64,000 bases of DNA from Planctomycetota bacterium (GCA_016350165.1 CP066225.1:3906001-3970000); one strand, 5' to 3'. Positions 50,784-60,466 are shown, numbered from the stretch's first letter. Made by a program: numbers and translations. The notes: a model not told the origin generated them from the letters alone.

Positions 50784-53684
50784 ATGAAAATGATGAAGAA
50801 AAATCGAGCATTGATTGATTGGTATCGCAAACATGGAAATAAAGTTTGTGCAATGGTGCTTGGTCTGTCGTTGGTTGGTGGGGTAGGGCAACTTCATGCG
50901 CAAGAAGTGAATCTTTCAGCAGATATTTCGTCTCTGATTGCTGAAACAGAAATTACAAAGTCTCAAATTGAACAATATCTTCAGCAGCAAGGTGATTATC
51001 ATTTACTATATGTGATTGATGCCAAGCCAATGGATCGACTTGTTGTCGCTGAGCGTCAACTAATCATAACACAACTGCAATTCCAAGATTTTCTCGCACG
51101 AGCACGACAAGCTGCAACGTCTAATGTGCAGCTTGCAAATCAGCTTCAATCACAGGCAATTACAAAATTTCAATCTGTCATTCAGCAGTACGAACGACTC
51201 ATTGATCGGTTCAAAAACTCACCTCGCTTACCAATTTGGCAAACCAATTTAGCAGAGTTTTATTTGCAGCAACAATTGCAATTAGTCAATAGCTTTGCTG
51301 CCGAGGCGTATTGTTTCGGCGTCGCTTCCAAACAACAAGAAGATGCCTACTCAGAATCAGTGCAAAAAGCTTTTATACTTTTAGCCAATGCTGATCGTAC
51401 GTTATACAAGCTTCAAACTACACTACCGCGATCAAAAAATTACAGTGAACTAAATACACAAGGCTTACCTGCTCTGCTATTCGATGAGTATAACGCGAAA
51501 CGTACTCCTTATTATTTAGCTGTTGCTGCAATTTATGTTGCTACTCTCCCAGATAATGATCCATATTTTGCCAGTGATTACGATAAGACAAATGCAACTA
51601 CGATAAGAGCTGAGACGCCTGAAAAAGAACGCGTGCGTTTGCTCAATTTAGCACTAGGTAAACTCGAACCTTATGTGACAGATCAAGGTGATTTAGCTGG
51701 GATACGCTTCCCTGCTATCCTCCACGCTTCACACGCGTTGCTTCTACAAGAGCAGTACGATGCAGTTATTAAATTACTACAACCGCTACAATCATCCACA
51801 CGTCAGGATTTGACGGTATTCACTTCTTACTTATTACGTGCTCACGCAGTCGCGATGAACGCTGATGTAAGTATTGCTTCTGGAGAACTGAGGCAATTAT
51901 TAACGCAACATCCATTTCCGAAGCAATCTTTAGCTTTGCGTATGCTTGTTACCGATGTGATGTTCCGTGTGCAAGAAAAGAAGTCCAGGCAATACGAAAA
52001 GCATGAGCGTGATAAAGCAATTAATACTGCATTTGAAGCATATTATGATCTGCTCAATGATAAGAGTCTCTCCGAATCAGATCAAAAACAGATTCGTTAC
52101 TTTATCGCTCAGCGTTTCGAACGGCTTATGGAGCTTGTCCCCAACATCGATGCACTTCCAGCTGAAGTACGTATCACGATTTCAGATTATGCATTACAGC
52201 ACGCTCAACAAATAGTCGCAACAGGGGCTGATCCAAAGGTAAATAAAGAACTCGCTCGATATTTGAATATGGTCAGTGAGTTAGCCACGTCATTGGATGA
52301 ATTGAATGTTGATCGTGGTATTCGTGCAAGATCGCTTTACAATGCAGCGGTCGCGATTTACTTACCTGATCCAGATACACTTGAAGTGCAGCAGCAAATT
52401 GCGAACAAGCTGACTGACGTTGCGCGTAAGTATCCTCAACAACCAGTATCGCTAAAAGCTATAACGTTTGCTTCGCAGCGTCTTCAATTATTGCATCAAC
52501 AGTATCCTAAGCTGGATCGTATGATTGCAGATTACAGTGCGGCTGCTGAAGTATTGTTTCGCAATTTCTCCGTCTCACCTGCAGCAGATAATCAGCGTGT
52601 TTATTACGCATTCCACTTGCTTCAAACCCATGGCAAGTACGAGCAGGCAGCTTCACACTATAAACTTGTACCATTTGATCACGTGCAATACTTCGATGCG
52701 CAGCGAGAACTACTTTTCTGTCTGGATGCTCAAATCGAAGAGGCCGATGAGGAGAGCCAGACTGCTTTAATCAGGGAACTAGATGTTCATGCAAAACGAA
52801 TTCTTCGTGAAGTAGATACAGAATTAAATCAGGCTCAGTCAACTCAACGTCAAGCCGATCGCATAGACAAAGCAAAGCTTGCTCAGGCGACAGCCCATTT
52901 ACTTTTCGCCGTTAATGCTGAAAGGCAAGGTAAACATGGAACTGCTCTGGAGATGATTGATCAGACCGTAGATTTCAATGAGTTTCCACAACTCATGCCG
53001 CGTGTATTACAAGTACGAATCGGCGCACTCATTGGCGAAAATCGTTTTGCAGACGCGGCTGAGTTGGCAAACACTTTTATGCAATCCAATCCTAGTATCG
53101 CTGCCCCAACCATTGAACGCTTACTGTTAGAGCTTGATGCTGAATTTAAACAGATACTTAAATTCTTTAGCGATGCAAAAGCTTCAGCCACACTCAAGCA
53201 AAAATCGAAAGCAGTGCTGACATTGGTGCAAGCGATGAAGAACGCTAATCAGCAAGGGCATATTAAACCAACGCTCGACGAATCATATTTCGTTTCATTG
53301 GATATGATCGCTGCACGGGCCTGCATGATTACGGATGATCCAGCCAAAGCGATCTCTATCCTTGAAACAAGATTAGATCAATACGGCGACATTCTCGAAC
53401 TTATCGTTTTATACGCTGAAGCTAACTTCATTCTCGACACTAAAGAATCATATAAGAAGTCACGTGACTCATATCAGCTGGTCATCAGTGCGTATCCAAG
53501 TAAGCCATACCCCGCCATCTACTATCAAGCGTGGCTGCGTTATTTGCAAACATGCGATCGGCTGCAAACCGAAATAGAAGATATTCCACTCTATATCAAT
53601 CGTCTGCGAATGCACGATCAAGATTTAGGTGGTGAGAACTTTACCGAAGCGTTCAATGCACTTGAAGATAAATACAATAACTAA
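50784..53684 (+). CDS. large exported helical-repeat (TPR-like) protein
   Basis: A 966-residue protein with a signal peptide (about 1-38, cleavage near LHA-QE). The whole mature chain is alpha-helical, with TPR-like pairs such as HASHALLLQEQYDAVIKLLQ, AFHLLQTHGKYEQAASHYKL and EANFILDTKESYKKSRDSYQ. There is no membrane segment or catalytic motif. The ATG at 50784 lies after GGTGG; a GTG at 50754 is also in frame. It is the last gene of the VWA-ExbB-ExbD-ExbD operon and ends seven bases from a convergent gene. It is probably a periplasmic scaffold moved or regulated by the channel; that is inference. Confidence 0.82.
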   Translation: MKMMKKNRALIDWYRKHGNKVCAMVLGLSLVGGVGQLHAQEVNLSADISSLIAETEITKSQIEQYLQQQGDYHLLYVIDAKPMDRLVVAERQLIITQLQFQDFLARARQAATSNVQLANQLQSQAITKFQSVIQQYERLIDRFKNSPRLPIWQTNLAEFYLQQQLQLVNSFAAEAYCFGVASKQQEDAYSESVQKAFILLANADRTLYKLQTTLPRSKNYSELNTQGLPALLFDEYNAKRTPYYLAVAAIYVATLPDNDPYFASDYDKTNATTIRAETPEKERVRLLNLALGKLEPYVTDQGDLAGIRFPAILHASHALLLQEQYDAVIKLLQPLQSSTRQDLTVFTSYLLRAHAVAMNADVSIASGELRQLLTQHPFPKQSLALRMLVTDVMFRVQEKKSRQYEKHERDKAINTAFEAYYDLLNDKSLSESDQKQIRYFIAQRFERLMELVPNIDALPAEVRITISDYALQHAQQIVATGADPKVNKELARYLNMVSELATSLDELNVDRGIRARSLYNAAVAIYLPDPDTLEVQQQIANKLTDVARKYPQQPVSLKAITFASQRLQLLHQQYPKLDRMIADYSAAAEVLFRNFSVSPAADNQRVYYAFHLLQTHGKYEQAASHYKLVPFDHVQYFDAQRELLFCLDAQIEEADEESQTALIRELDVHAKRILREVDTELNQAQSTQRQADRIDKAKLAQATAHLLFAVNAERQGKHGTALEMIDQTVDFNEFPQLMPRVLQVRIGALIGENRFADAAELANTFMQSNPSIAAPTIERLLLELDAEFKQILKFFSDAKASATLKQKSKAVLTLVQAMKNANQQGHIKPTLDESYFVSLDMIAARACMITDDPAKAISILETRLDQYGDILELIVLYAEANFILDTKESYKKSRDSYQLVISAYPSKPYPAIYYQAWLRYLQTCDRLQTEIEDIPLYINRLRMHDQDLGGENFTEAFNALEDKYNN

Positions 53685-53691
53685 CCATTGA

Positions 53692-55212
53692 TTAGGATGT
53701 GATTCTTATCTCGACTGAGCCATGCCCTGTTACTGGTAGACATTTCAAATTAGCAGCTTCATCACTACCAACAATATCAATCTTTACATGACCTGATTGC
53801 TGGCTTACGCCTTTGTTTTGGACAATAAAATCAATATTCCAATCAAGCCAACGCACATCATTGATTCTTATAGATTCAATATCACGGATCATGCAAGGCT
53901 CAAATTTTATGCATGTTTCAGTTAACCGAATTCCCAAAACGCCATGCAGAATCATGTTCAAGAAGCCCGTTGCAGACCAAGTTTGATGAACACACGATTT
54001 CGTCAAAGCAATACCGTTTGCTTCACGAACTTCCTGTAGACCGCCATACATCTCCGTACTATCCGAGTGATAGATTTCCGCAAATTGACCATCACGTACT
54101 GCATGTGTTGCTAGCTTCCTCATTTCGTTCGCTAACCATTCATTTTTGCCACAACTTGCAGCCGCTCTCGCCCACATCGCCTGTACCACAGGCCACACCA
54201 GGCAATGCCTGCCAATCGCACGTTCTTGAGGTGTATCGACGTGTATCAATTCCTCAGGCGAATCAAAGCTATCTAAATATAGCAGTTTTTCAGGGTACTT
54301 ACGGTATCGATCATAGTCAGGCCAAACTGCTGGCAATCCAGCACTGCAAATATGCTGATAATGAAAGATTCGATCAAGTTTTTCTTGATCTGCTATTCCA
54401 AACAGCACCGCATAACTTTGTCCTAAACCTTCCGAGTCTTCACAATGCCCAATCGGATCGCAAAGGTAACGATACCGATTGCTCGTATCTGACCAAAAGC
54501 ATTTATTGATTGCTTTCTTTAGATCGGCTGCTTTGATTTTCCAAACATGAAGGTCGTCTAATCTAATCAGCCGCTGTATCTGTGCAAGGCAGATGTATGC
54601 TTGATAGTACAGACAGTTTGTCGAGAGTGTTTTTATTGGGATACCAACACCACGATCCGCCAGCTTATCTTCGTTGTATTTCACCCAATCCTTAATGCCG
54701 CCAGTAGGTGTCGTATAAGGTTCCGGGTATCCAGAAACGCCATCCCACCCAGGGCCACGAAACAGTCCATCTTCAAGGTCAAGTTCCCCCTCTTCCATCT
54801 TTAGCATCGTACTTACGCCAACCTCGTACGCCAGCTTGATAAATTCGTAGTCACGAGTCGTCAGCCAATGATGCCACGCACCCCATATCCAAATCACCTT
54901 GTCCCAATACTCCCCACCAATCAGCAATTGCCCATCTTTTTCTTCTAGTACTGCAAGCAACGTCGTTCGTGCTGTCTCAGGCATCATCAATGAACAAGCG
55001 AATATGCTGTTAATTGCCGCATCACGCGTCCAAGGCATCGTGTAGTCGTGACCAGCCATAATACATAACTGCTCATTCGACATTCCTTCTGACTGATAGG
55101 GCTTGATGTTTGAGATCAGATCATCAACCGCAATCCCCCATGCCGCTTGAATCGTCTTATTTGAACTGCTTAATCTAGTCTTCCCAGTTGCCTGTAATAA
55201 CGCTTCTGTCAT
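53692..55212 (-). CDS. six-hairpin glycoside hydrolase (amylo-alpha-1,6-glucosidase-like)
   Basis: A 506-residue cytoplasmic protein with the (alpha/alpha)6 barrel pattern. TMPWTRDAAINSIFACSLMM with a following acid-rich loop, IWIWGAWHHWLTTRDYEFIK, DGLFRGPGWDG and LSTNCLYYQAYICLAQIQRL are repeated hairpins of this fold. NDVRWLDWNIDF and later strands make a small C-terminal beta part. The W-T-R-D segment is found in glycogen-debranching and GH63-like enzymes, which cleave alpha-glucosides. I cannot fix the family; trehalase-like or GH15-like relatives are possible. The start at 55212 has GGAG six bases upstream. It is unlinked to other sugar genes except the nearby PTS genes. Confidence 0.72.
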   Translation of the reverse strand: MTEALLQATGKTRLSSSNKTIQAAWGIAVDDLISNIKPYQSEGMSNEQLCIMAGHDYTMPWTRDAAINSIFACSLMMPETARTTLLAVLEEKDGQLLIGGEYWDKVIWIWGAWHHWLTTRDYEFIKLAYEVGVSTMLKMEEGELDLEDGLFRGPGWDGVSGYPEPYTTPTGGIKDWVKYNEDKLADRGVGIPIKTLSTNCLYYQAYICLAQIQRLIRLDDLHVWKIKAADLKKAINKCFWSDTSNRYRYLCDPIGHCEDSEGLGQSYAVLFGIADQEKLDRIFHYQHICSAGLPAVWPDYDRYRKYPEKLLYLDSFDSPEELIHVDTPQERAIGRHCLVWPVVQAMWARAAASCGKNEWLANEMRKLATHAVRDGQFAEIYHSDSTEMYGGLQEVREANGIALTKSCVHQTWSATGFLNMILHGVLGIRLTETCIKFEPCMIRDIESIRINDVRWLDWNIDFIVQNKGVSQQSGHVKIDIVGSDEAANLKCLPVTGHGSVEIRITS

Positions 55213-55391
55213 CATCCACTCCGTAACCTAAAAATTTGAGCAACAGTTGCTTTATCTTAAGGCAAGAAAGTCGCAAGTCAATGATTTTAAGTTCAATTCA
55301 CACAAGCATGTCCGCTGGATTTTTATAGGTACAAGTACTGCAAGTTATTTAATGATAAATGCTTGTCGCAAGTTGTCTGATTGCTGAATTG

Positions 55392-55420
55392 AAAAAGCCA
55401 AGAACTTACGCTCTTGGCTT
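55392..55420 (-). terminator. terminator of ptsH
   Basis: AAGCCAAGA and its complement flank an eight-base loop, followed on the minus strand by five T, 28 bases after the ptsH stop. Confidence 0.85.
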
Positions 55421-55447
55421 CATAATTTCATCATTTCAGTGCTTTGC

Positions 55448-55720
55448 TCATTCTTCATCGAATTTGCGATCCACAAGATCCTTCAGGCTTTCAATCGCCT
55501 GCTCAGCATCATCGCCTTCTGCAACGATCTCAAGCTCGGTCCCTTTTGTCGCCGCCAGCATCATCAGGTGCATGATACTCTTACCGTCGACTTCCTGACC
55601 GTCTTTTATCACCTTAATATTGCTCGCAAAGCCACTTGCAGCATCGACAAACGCCATCGCAGGCCGCGCATGCATGCCTAACGAGTTCGTGATCGTTACT
55701 TTAGTCTTTACCATATTCAT
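55448..55720 (-). CDS. ptsH: phosphocarrier protein HPr
   Basis: HPr passes phosphate from Enzyme I to EIIA proteins and can be a regulator when phosphorylated on serine. The 90-residue protein has the active His17 in SLGMHARPAMAFV and Ser48 in DGKSIMHLMMLAA, the site used by HPr kinase. GGAG lies six bases before the ATG. No Enzyme I, sugar permease or HPr kinase gene is in the window; with ptsN close by, a regulatory (nitrogen-type) PTS is likely, not sugar uptake. Confidence 0.97.
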   Translation of the reverse strand: MNMVKTKVTITNSLGMHARPAMAFVDAASGFASNIKVIKDGQEVDGKSIMHLMMLAATKGTELEIVAEGDDAEQAIESLKDLVDRKFDEE

Positions 55721-55996
55721 GGCAGGCTCCGAGCTCTATCGACCTTGCTTCAACTGACCGTTTGTACCAGTTTTCGCAAGATCTTTTTTACTAATACGCT
55801 GCTACAGCAATTGTGATCGGACATCCATGCAATCATCGCTGCATCGGCCTCTCACGCTCACTTGGCTAGCTTGAATTGTGCGTATTGTAGATGATTTCCG
55901 CGAATTCGTCAGACAGCAATGTCACAATCGTGTCGCTGTGAGGCTCCGTCCTTCGAATGTGGAGATTTTGTGAAGGAAATCCTACCAAACGCGTTT

Positions 55997-56473
55997 TTAG
56001 CCAGGCAACTGTTGGGTATCAGCTTCGTTTAGCAGATCCTTGATCTCTTCAGCGCTCGTTGACTGACGCAAGAAGCGGCGGAACTGATCCTTCTGCAGAT
56101 TTGAGAAGATATTCTCCATTGCCTGCAGATGCTCGTCTGGATTATCCTTCGGGCTCAAAAGCATGAAAACCGAGTACACCGGCTGCTTATCCAACGCGTT
56201 GAAATCAACACCCTTTTGGCTGATCCCGACCGCTGCGTACATCTTCGTGATGTTTTCATGTTTCACGTGAGGTACTGCAACACCTTTGCCAAAACCAGTC
56301 GATCCATGGTTTTCACGCTCAATAATCAAGCTGACAAGTTCATCCTTCAAGCCCGCTTCAACCGCGCCAGCTTCAATCAGCTTGTCCAATATTTCATTAA
56401 TTGCGGCGTCACGATCAGTTGCCTGGAGGTCAGAGATCAGGGCGTCAGTGCATACGAAGTCGAGTAATTTCAT
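55997..56473 (-). CDS. ptsN: PTS EIIA-Ntr / fructose-type EIIA domain protein
   Basis: A 158-residue one-domain EIIA. It starts MKLLDFVCTDALISDLQATD, and the phosphorylated histidine is His69 in GVAVPHVKHENI. ERENHGSTGFGKG is the usual loop before it. EIIA-Ntr proteins control nitrogen, potassium and stress functions through their phosphorylation state. GAGG lies seven bases before the ATG. It lies 276 bases before ptsH and after hpf on the same strand, the gene set known from rpoN-hpf-ptsN-ptsH clusters. Confidence 0.95.
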   Translation of the reverse strand: MKLLDFVCTDALISDLQATDRDAAINEILDKLIEAGAVEAGLKDELVSLIIERENHGSTGFGKGVAVPHVKHENITKMYAAVGISQKGVDFNALDKQPVYSVFMLLSPKDNPDEHLQAMENIFSNLQKDQFRRFLRQSTSAEEIKDLLNEADTQQLPG

Positions 56474-56956
56474 GCTATAACCTCAAATATTACAAATTTT
56501 TGTGGGTATTATCGTCGCGCACACTCATGAGTGTCAGACGTTCTTCAACGTCCACTGCGGCAATTTCGAGTTTCAAGGATGAACAACAAGGCGGATAATG
56601 CGGCGCATTGTTTTTGGCAGTATCGACCGGATTTCGCCACGTTCTGCAACGACTTCGGCCTTGCCGGTTGGAAGGACCCCTCCTCATTTTCTACCCAATC
56701 TCTCAATCGGGCAGGGGAGGCTCACCTTCATGATCCTTATGATCACAACGGTTCAGCGCCTCTTACCACACACTTACCCACAGTCAGGCGAACTGTTCCG
56801 TTCATCATAACATAAAACACACACGAAGGGCTAAAGTTCACTTTAGCCCTTGGCGTGGTGTATTTTCGTTTGTTAATGAGGAACCCACTCACGATGCACA
56901 CGATATTTCAGGCATGCAAGCAGGCTTTCGTATACGTCAATCATATAGTGTCTTAA
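56474..56956. other. hpf-ptsN intergenic region with hairpin
   Basis: These 483 bases hold a strong hairpin at 56826-56851 (AAGGGCTAAAG and its complement with loop TTCA), probably the end of hpf. A 65-codon frame at 56490-56687 (minus) ends LKLEIAAVDVEERLTLMSVR, which looks protein-like, while its first half looks random. I do not call it. Confidence 0.5.
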
Positions 56957-57259
56957 TTAGCCGTGCTTATGATTCTTGATTTTTTCTTTATGATCATGAA
57001 TCTGACGTTCGATTTTCGAACTCGTCTCGTCAATACATGCATAAAGATCCGCATGCTTACCCGTTGCGACAAAATTATCGTGGCCATTTATATGAGCTAT
57101 CAGCTCGCAGTCAAACGTATGACTGTCTGTTTTGTCGAGTATGACGTCCATCGACGTGACGCCATTAAAATACCGAGCCGCACGGTTAGCCTTTTCTTCA
57201 GCATACTCACGGATCGGTTCAGTTACTTCAATGTGTTTTCCACTGACAGTCACTTCCAT
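56957..57259 (-). CDS. hpf: ribosome hibernation promoting factor (short HPF/YfiA type)
   Basis: HPF binds the small ribosomal subunit in stationary phase and promotes inactive 70S or 100S ribosomes. The 100-residue product has the family start VTVSGKHIEVTEPIREYAEE, then ANRAARYFNGVTSMDVILDK and LIAHINGHDNFVATGKHADL, and a basic end. Only the short N-terminal domain is present. I start at the ATG at 57259 because AGGAG lies six bases upstream; an ATG six bases earlier would overlap the site. It fits the ptsN-ptsH neighbourhood. Confidence 0.95.
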   Translation of the reverse strand: MEVTVSGKHIEVTEPIREYAEEKANRAARYFNGVTSMDVILDKTDSHTFDCELIAHINGHDNFVATGKHADLYACIDETSSKIERQIHDHKEKIKNHKHG

Positions 57260-57346
57260 TTTCATCTCCTGTCATTACAAGTTTATTGATGTCATGGATT
57301 CCAGCCTATTCAGAATTATACGAACGTATCAGGCCAGTATCATCAA

Positions 57347-58309
57347 TTATTTATTACTCTCGTTATCGTCCTTTTTAGGGGGGGAAGATAACCTATCTTC
57401 CGTAGAATCAAGAGATAACGGGTTTTTTACTGAGTCCTGTGCCGGTGGTACCAATACTCCCAATGACACCGCAAATTTCAGCGCTTCTTCAATCGAAACA
57501 TCCAGATCAATCGTATCTTCTTCCGCTATCGTTATCACATAACCTGTAAACGGCGTCGGTGACGAAGGTATAAACACCGTCAGGCATTTCGTGCCCGCTC
57601 GCTGCTCAATCGTGTTCATCGTAGAACCTGTGACCAGCCCCACGGACCACAATCCCTTCCTCGGATACTCCACCGCTACAACGCGATTGAATTTCGAAGC
57701 AGTATCATTGTCTTCACTAAAGAAGAAATCCGTCACCTGTTTCACCGACGGGTAAATCCTGCGAATGATCGGCACCCTGTCTATAAACTTCTCACCACGA
57801 CTATATAGCCGCCTTCCGATAAACCCAGACAGGATCACACCCACAAAATAAATAATCACTACAGCAACAGCTAAACCAATCAGGTTCAGCACATTGAACT
57901 TACCAATCTTGATTGCATTCCAACGATTACTCAGCGCATACTCACGCGCAACCCGAACAATATCTGGCTGCTCACGTTTCCAACTCGCTTCCAGCAAAGC
58001 TTTATCAGGTGTGAATCCCTGTTCCTCCGCTTCAGCTTTGATCTGCTCCCAATGTAGATTCCATCGCTGCTGAACACTTCGCCGATCAAAGTACGCCAGC
58101 ACCTCTTCCGAGTCGTAATCTTCCTTTGTCGCTTCAGGCCAGCTCGAAAACTGAACCACCGCCGCTCTGATCCCATCATTGATCGGGTCTGCAATACGTT
58201 GCTCAACGAACGAATAGGCATAGTACAGCAACCATGCAGTCAAAACCGTTGGCAAAATAATACCTAAGCCACGGAAAAAGAATTTTCGTACATGTTTTCT
58301 GGTTGCCAC
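57347..58309 (-). CDS. DUF502-family membrane protein
   Basis: A 320-residue inner-membrane protein. The first helix, RGLGIILPTVLTAWLLYYAY (about 14-34), a second, LNLIGLAVAVVIIYFVGVIL (about 140-160), and IGRRLYSRGEKFIDRVPIIRRIYPSVKQV belong to DUF502. Between the helices lies an insert of about 100 charged residues, longer than in many family members. The later part, VEYPRKGLWSVGLVTGSTM and VFIPSSPTPFTGYVITIAEE, also matches. The start is GTG. Its role is unknown; related proteins are linked to membrane biogenesis or light signalling only in plants. Confidence 0.88.
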   Translation of the reverse strand: MATRKHVRKFFFRGLGIILPTVLTAWLLYYAYSFVEQRIADPINDGIRAAVVQFSSWPEATKEDYDSEEVLAYFDRRSVQQRWNLHWEQIKAEAEEQGFTPDKALLEASWKREQPDIVRVAREYALSNRWNAIKIGKFNVLNLIGLAVAVVIIYFVGVILSGFIGRRLYSRGEKFIDRVPIIRRIYPSVKQVTDFFFSEDNDTASKFNRVVAVEYPRKGLWSVGLVTGSTMNTIEQRAGTKCLTVFIPSSPTPFTGYVITIAEEDTIDLDVSIEEALKFAVSLGVLVPPAQDSVKNPLSLDSTEDRLSSPPKKDDNESNK

Positions 58310-58547
58310 TTATAACCCATCAGCTATCTGTTACAGGATCTCAGCCTCAAATCTCCTCGCTATTCATTCTTCAACACAGCCGATTTCGCGAGTAATCACA
58401 ATGTAGGCCCTTATCCTTGATCGGTAATTCCTTCATCGGCTCACCCATTTTACCAACCCACCAACAACTCTGCGTATTTCATTTCCCTTTTATTTTCCAT
58501 TCGCTCAAACGCATCAAATCACCCACCTTTTATCGGCCGCCCCTTCA

Positions 58548-59048
58548 TCATCCCCTATCTACTAACCACTTATCCATATACCCATGCGTATTCGCAGGCA
58601 ATATCTCCTCAGGACCTTCAAAACCACATCCACGATACAGTCGCTTCGCGACCTCATTCGAGCCTCTTACCTCCAAACTCAGCACCCCAATCCCAGCTTC
58701 CCTCGCATATTCCTCAACAAACCTCATCATCTCAGTCGCAATCCCACGACCACGATATTTTTCACTCACCGAAACATCATGCAAATTCAAGCAATTCAAC
58801 AACGTGTGGCTCGACAACCTCAAAAAACCAATCACAAAACCAGCTCCCTCACCACTCTCCTCATCAATCACCAAAAACACCCGCGCATCATGATCACGCA
58901 ACCGTTTCGCCAAATCCTTCTCATAGTCAGGCTTCCCACCCTTCTCATGTAACTCCGACGCATAACCTGAATAAGCAATAAACATCTCAACCAACAACTG
59001 ACCATCCGCAGCATCATTCAGATCTGCAACCTTAAACTTCATAGCCAT
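58548..59048 (-). CDS. GNAT-family N-acetyltransferase
   Basis: A 166-residue acetyltransferase. The acetyl-CoA loop is VSEKYRGRGIATEMMRFVEE (R-G-x-G-I-A, about 95-105), followed by GIGVLSLEVRGSNEVAKRLY and GCGFEGPEEIL, the usual strand-helix-strand with R-G-x-x-x-A-x-x-L-Y. The N-terminal half, LLVEMFIAYSGYASELHEKG, is where the acceptor should bind. No ribosome site is obvious. The acceptor is unknown. Confidence 0.88.
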   Translation of the reverse strand: MAMKFKVADLNDAADGQLLVEMFIAYSGYASELHEKGGKPDYEKDLAKRLRDHDARVFLVIDEESGEGAGFVIGFLRLSSHTLLNCLNLHDVSVSEKYRGRGIATEMMRFVEEYAREAGIGVLSLEVRGSNEVAKRLYRGCGFEGPEEILPANTHGYMDKWLVDRG

Positions 59049-59126
59049 ACTAAAAACCTACTTCTTATTCAGTACCAAAACATATCCACCCCAAGCCAAG
59101 ACACAATACATCATTAAACGTTGAAT

Positions 59127-59165
59127 CTATTTTTTCTACAACTCACTATTTTTTTCTACAACTCA
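59127..59165. repeat. two tandem 19-20-base direct repeats
   Basis: CTATTTTTTCTACAACTCA (59127-59145) is followed head-to-tail by the same sequence with one more T (59146-59165). It lies in the 180-base gap between the GNAT and Kelch genes. Confidence 0.7.
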
Positions 59166-59172
59166 AGTAGCC

Positions 59173-59189
59173 GCGACCTGACAGGTCGC
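59173..59189. repeat. 17-base GC-rich palindrome
   Basis: GCGACCTG and CAGGTCGC flank one A, eight bases after the tandem repeats, just after the Kelch gene's end. It has no T run, so it may be a protein or repeat site rather than a terminator. Confidence 0.5.
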
Positions 59190-59228
59190 CGGTCTTCATC
59201 TCGCACATGAAGAACCACACCCACCCCA

Positions 59229-60401
59229 CTATTGTACCGGCCTCGGTATCGTCAGCGACTCTGTCGTCTTTACAGGTCGTGGCATCGTCAAAAACATATA
59301 CGCACCCTCACTCGCCGTCACTTGGCCGCCCGTCACATAAACTGTATTCTCAATCGCAAAACCCACCGCATCATCATGCGGCGCATTCAACTCAGGCAAC
59401 ACATAAATCGCAAGCGTTTTCTTATCCAGTAAGTACGCATCCTTCAATTCAACATCCGCGCCCCTGTACTGCGATTCTCCCGACAGCAACACAATCGCCT
59501 CGCCAACATCAATCATCAAGTGATCCGATACCCCACGCTTATGCGGCAACCGTGGCCCATTCCCAATCCTCGAATCACCATTCGCATGATCAATCGTCAG
59601 CAAATACGTTTCACTGATCGTATTCCCATCCGACGACCGTTGCCCGCCAATAATCCAGACGCGTCCGTCAGGCAATATCACCGCACTCGTATCATCCAAT
59701 CCAATCGGCAAACGTGCGCTCAACAACTTCGTTCGCTTCGTCACCGGGTCAACAAGCTCAAACGTTTTCCTTCCAGTCCCACCAATCACAAGCACCTGTC
59801 CATCATCCATCAAAACCGACGCATGCTCACGTCGCTTCTCACGCAAATCAATCACACCCTCTTCATCCCACGTGTTTTGTGCTACATCATAAATACAAGC
59901 AATCCCACCACCGATCGCAATCACATTTCCATTCTTCATCACATGCGCCGTCGGCGTATGCATCGCCATCGGCAACGTCCCCGCCAACTCAATCGTCTCA
60001 TGATCAGCCGACAAAATCTCACAAGACTTCAACGGCATAAACTTCCCTTTATCAAACCTTCTCCCACCAATAATCAGTACACGCCCATCATCCAGCCTCA
60101 CTTGCGTATGCATAAAACGAGGCAGATTCAAATTCGGTCCCTTCTCCCATCCACCACTCTTAGCGCTGAATAGAAGCACCTTAGGCGATTCCGAACCATC
60201 CGCTCGAATCCCACCACTCACCACAAACTTCTCATTCACCTCACAATAACTCCCCGCCGGAGCAATCACCCCCACAGGCGACGAATCATGTTGCTGCCAC
60301 CCACCATCAACCGTAATAAATTCCGGGTTATAAGCACACCCCCACATCATCCCAATCATCAAACAAAAACCAACGTAAACGCTCTTTGATATGTTCTTCA
60401 T
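59229..60401 (-). CDS. Kelch-repeat exported protein
   Basis: A 390-residue protein with a signal peptide ending near MMWGC (Cys22, a poor lipobox). The mature part is a beta-propeller of about six Kelch repeats, seen as FVVSGGIRADGSESPKVLLF, RVLIIGGRRFDKGKFMPLKS, NVIAIGGGIACIYDVAQNTW, QVLVIGGTGRKTFELVDPVT, RVWIIGGQRSSDGNTISETY and VYVTGGQVTASEGAYMFLTM. Each has the double glycine. Kelch propellers bind proteins or sugars, and some are enzymes; no catalytic group can be named. It is a single gene. Confidence 0.85.
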   Translation of the reverse strand: MKNISKSVYVGFCLMIGMMWGCAYNPEFITVDGGWQQHDSSPVGVIAPAGSYCEVNEKFVVSGGIRADGSESPKVLLFSAKSGGWEKGPNLNLPRFMHTQVRLDDGRVLIIGGRRFDKGKFMPLKSCEILSADHETIELAGTLPMAMHTPTAHVMKNGNVIAIGGGIACIYDVAQNTWDEEGVIDLREKRREHASVLMDDGQVLVIGGTGRKTFELVDPVTKRTKLLSARLPIGLDDTSAVILPDGRVWIIGGQRSSDGNTISETYLLTIDHANGDSRIGNGPRLPHKRGVSDHLMIDVGEAIVLLSGESQYRGADVELKDAYLLDKKTLAIYVLPELNAPHDDAVGFAIENTVYVTGGQVTASEGAYMFLTMPRPVKTTESLTIPRPVQ

Positions 60402-60466
60402 CCCAGCAATCTACCTCAGTTGCGCAACATCTGATATGAGGAAACTGCCTCATATCGCTGTATTTT

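Noticed and set aside
56490-56687. 65-codon frame between hpf and ptsN
   Set aside because: Only the last third looks protein-like and there is no domain; kept as an observation, not as a gene.
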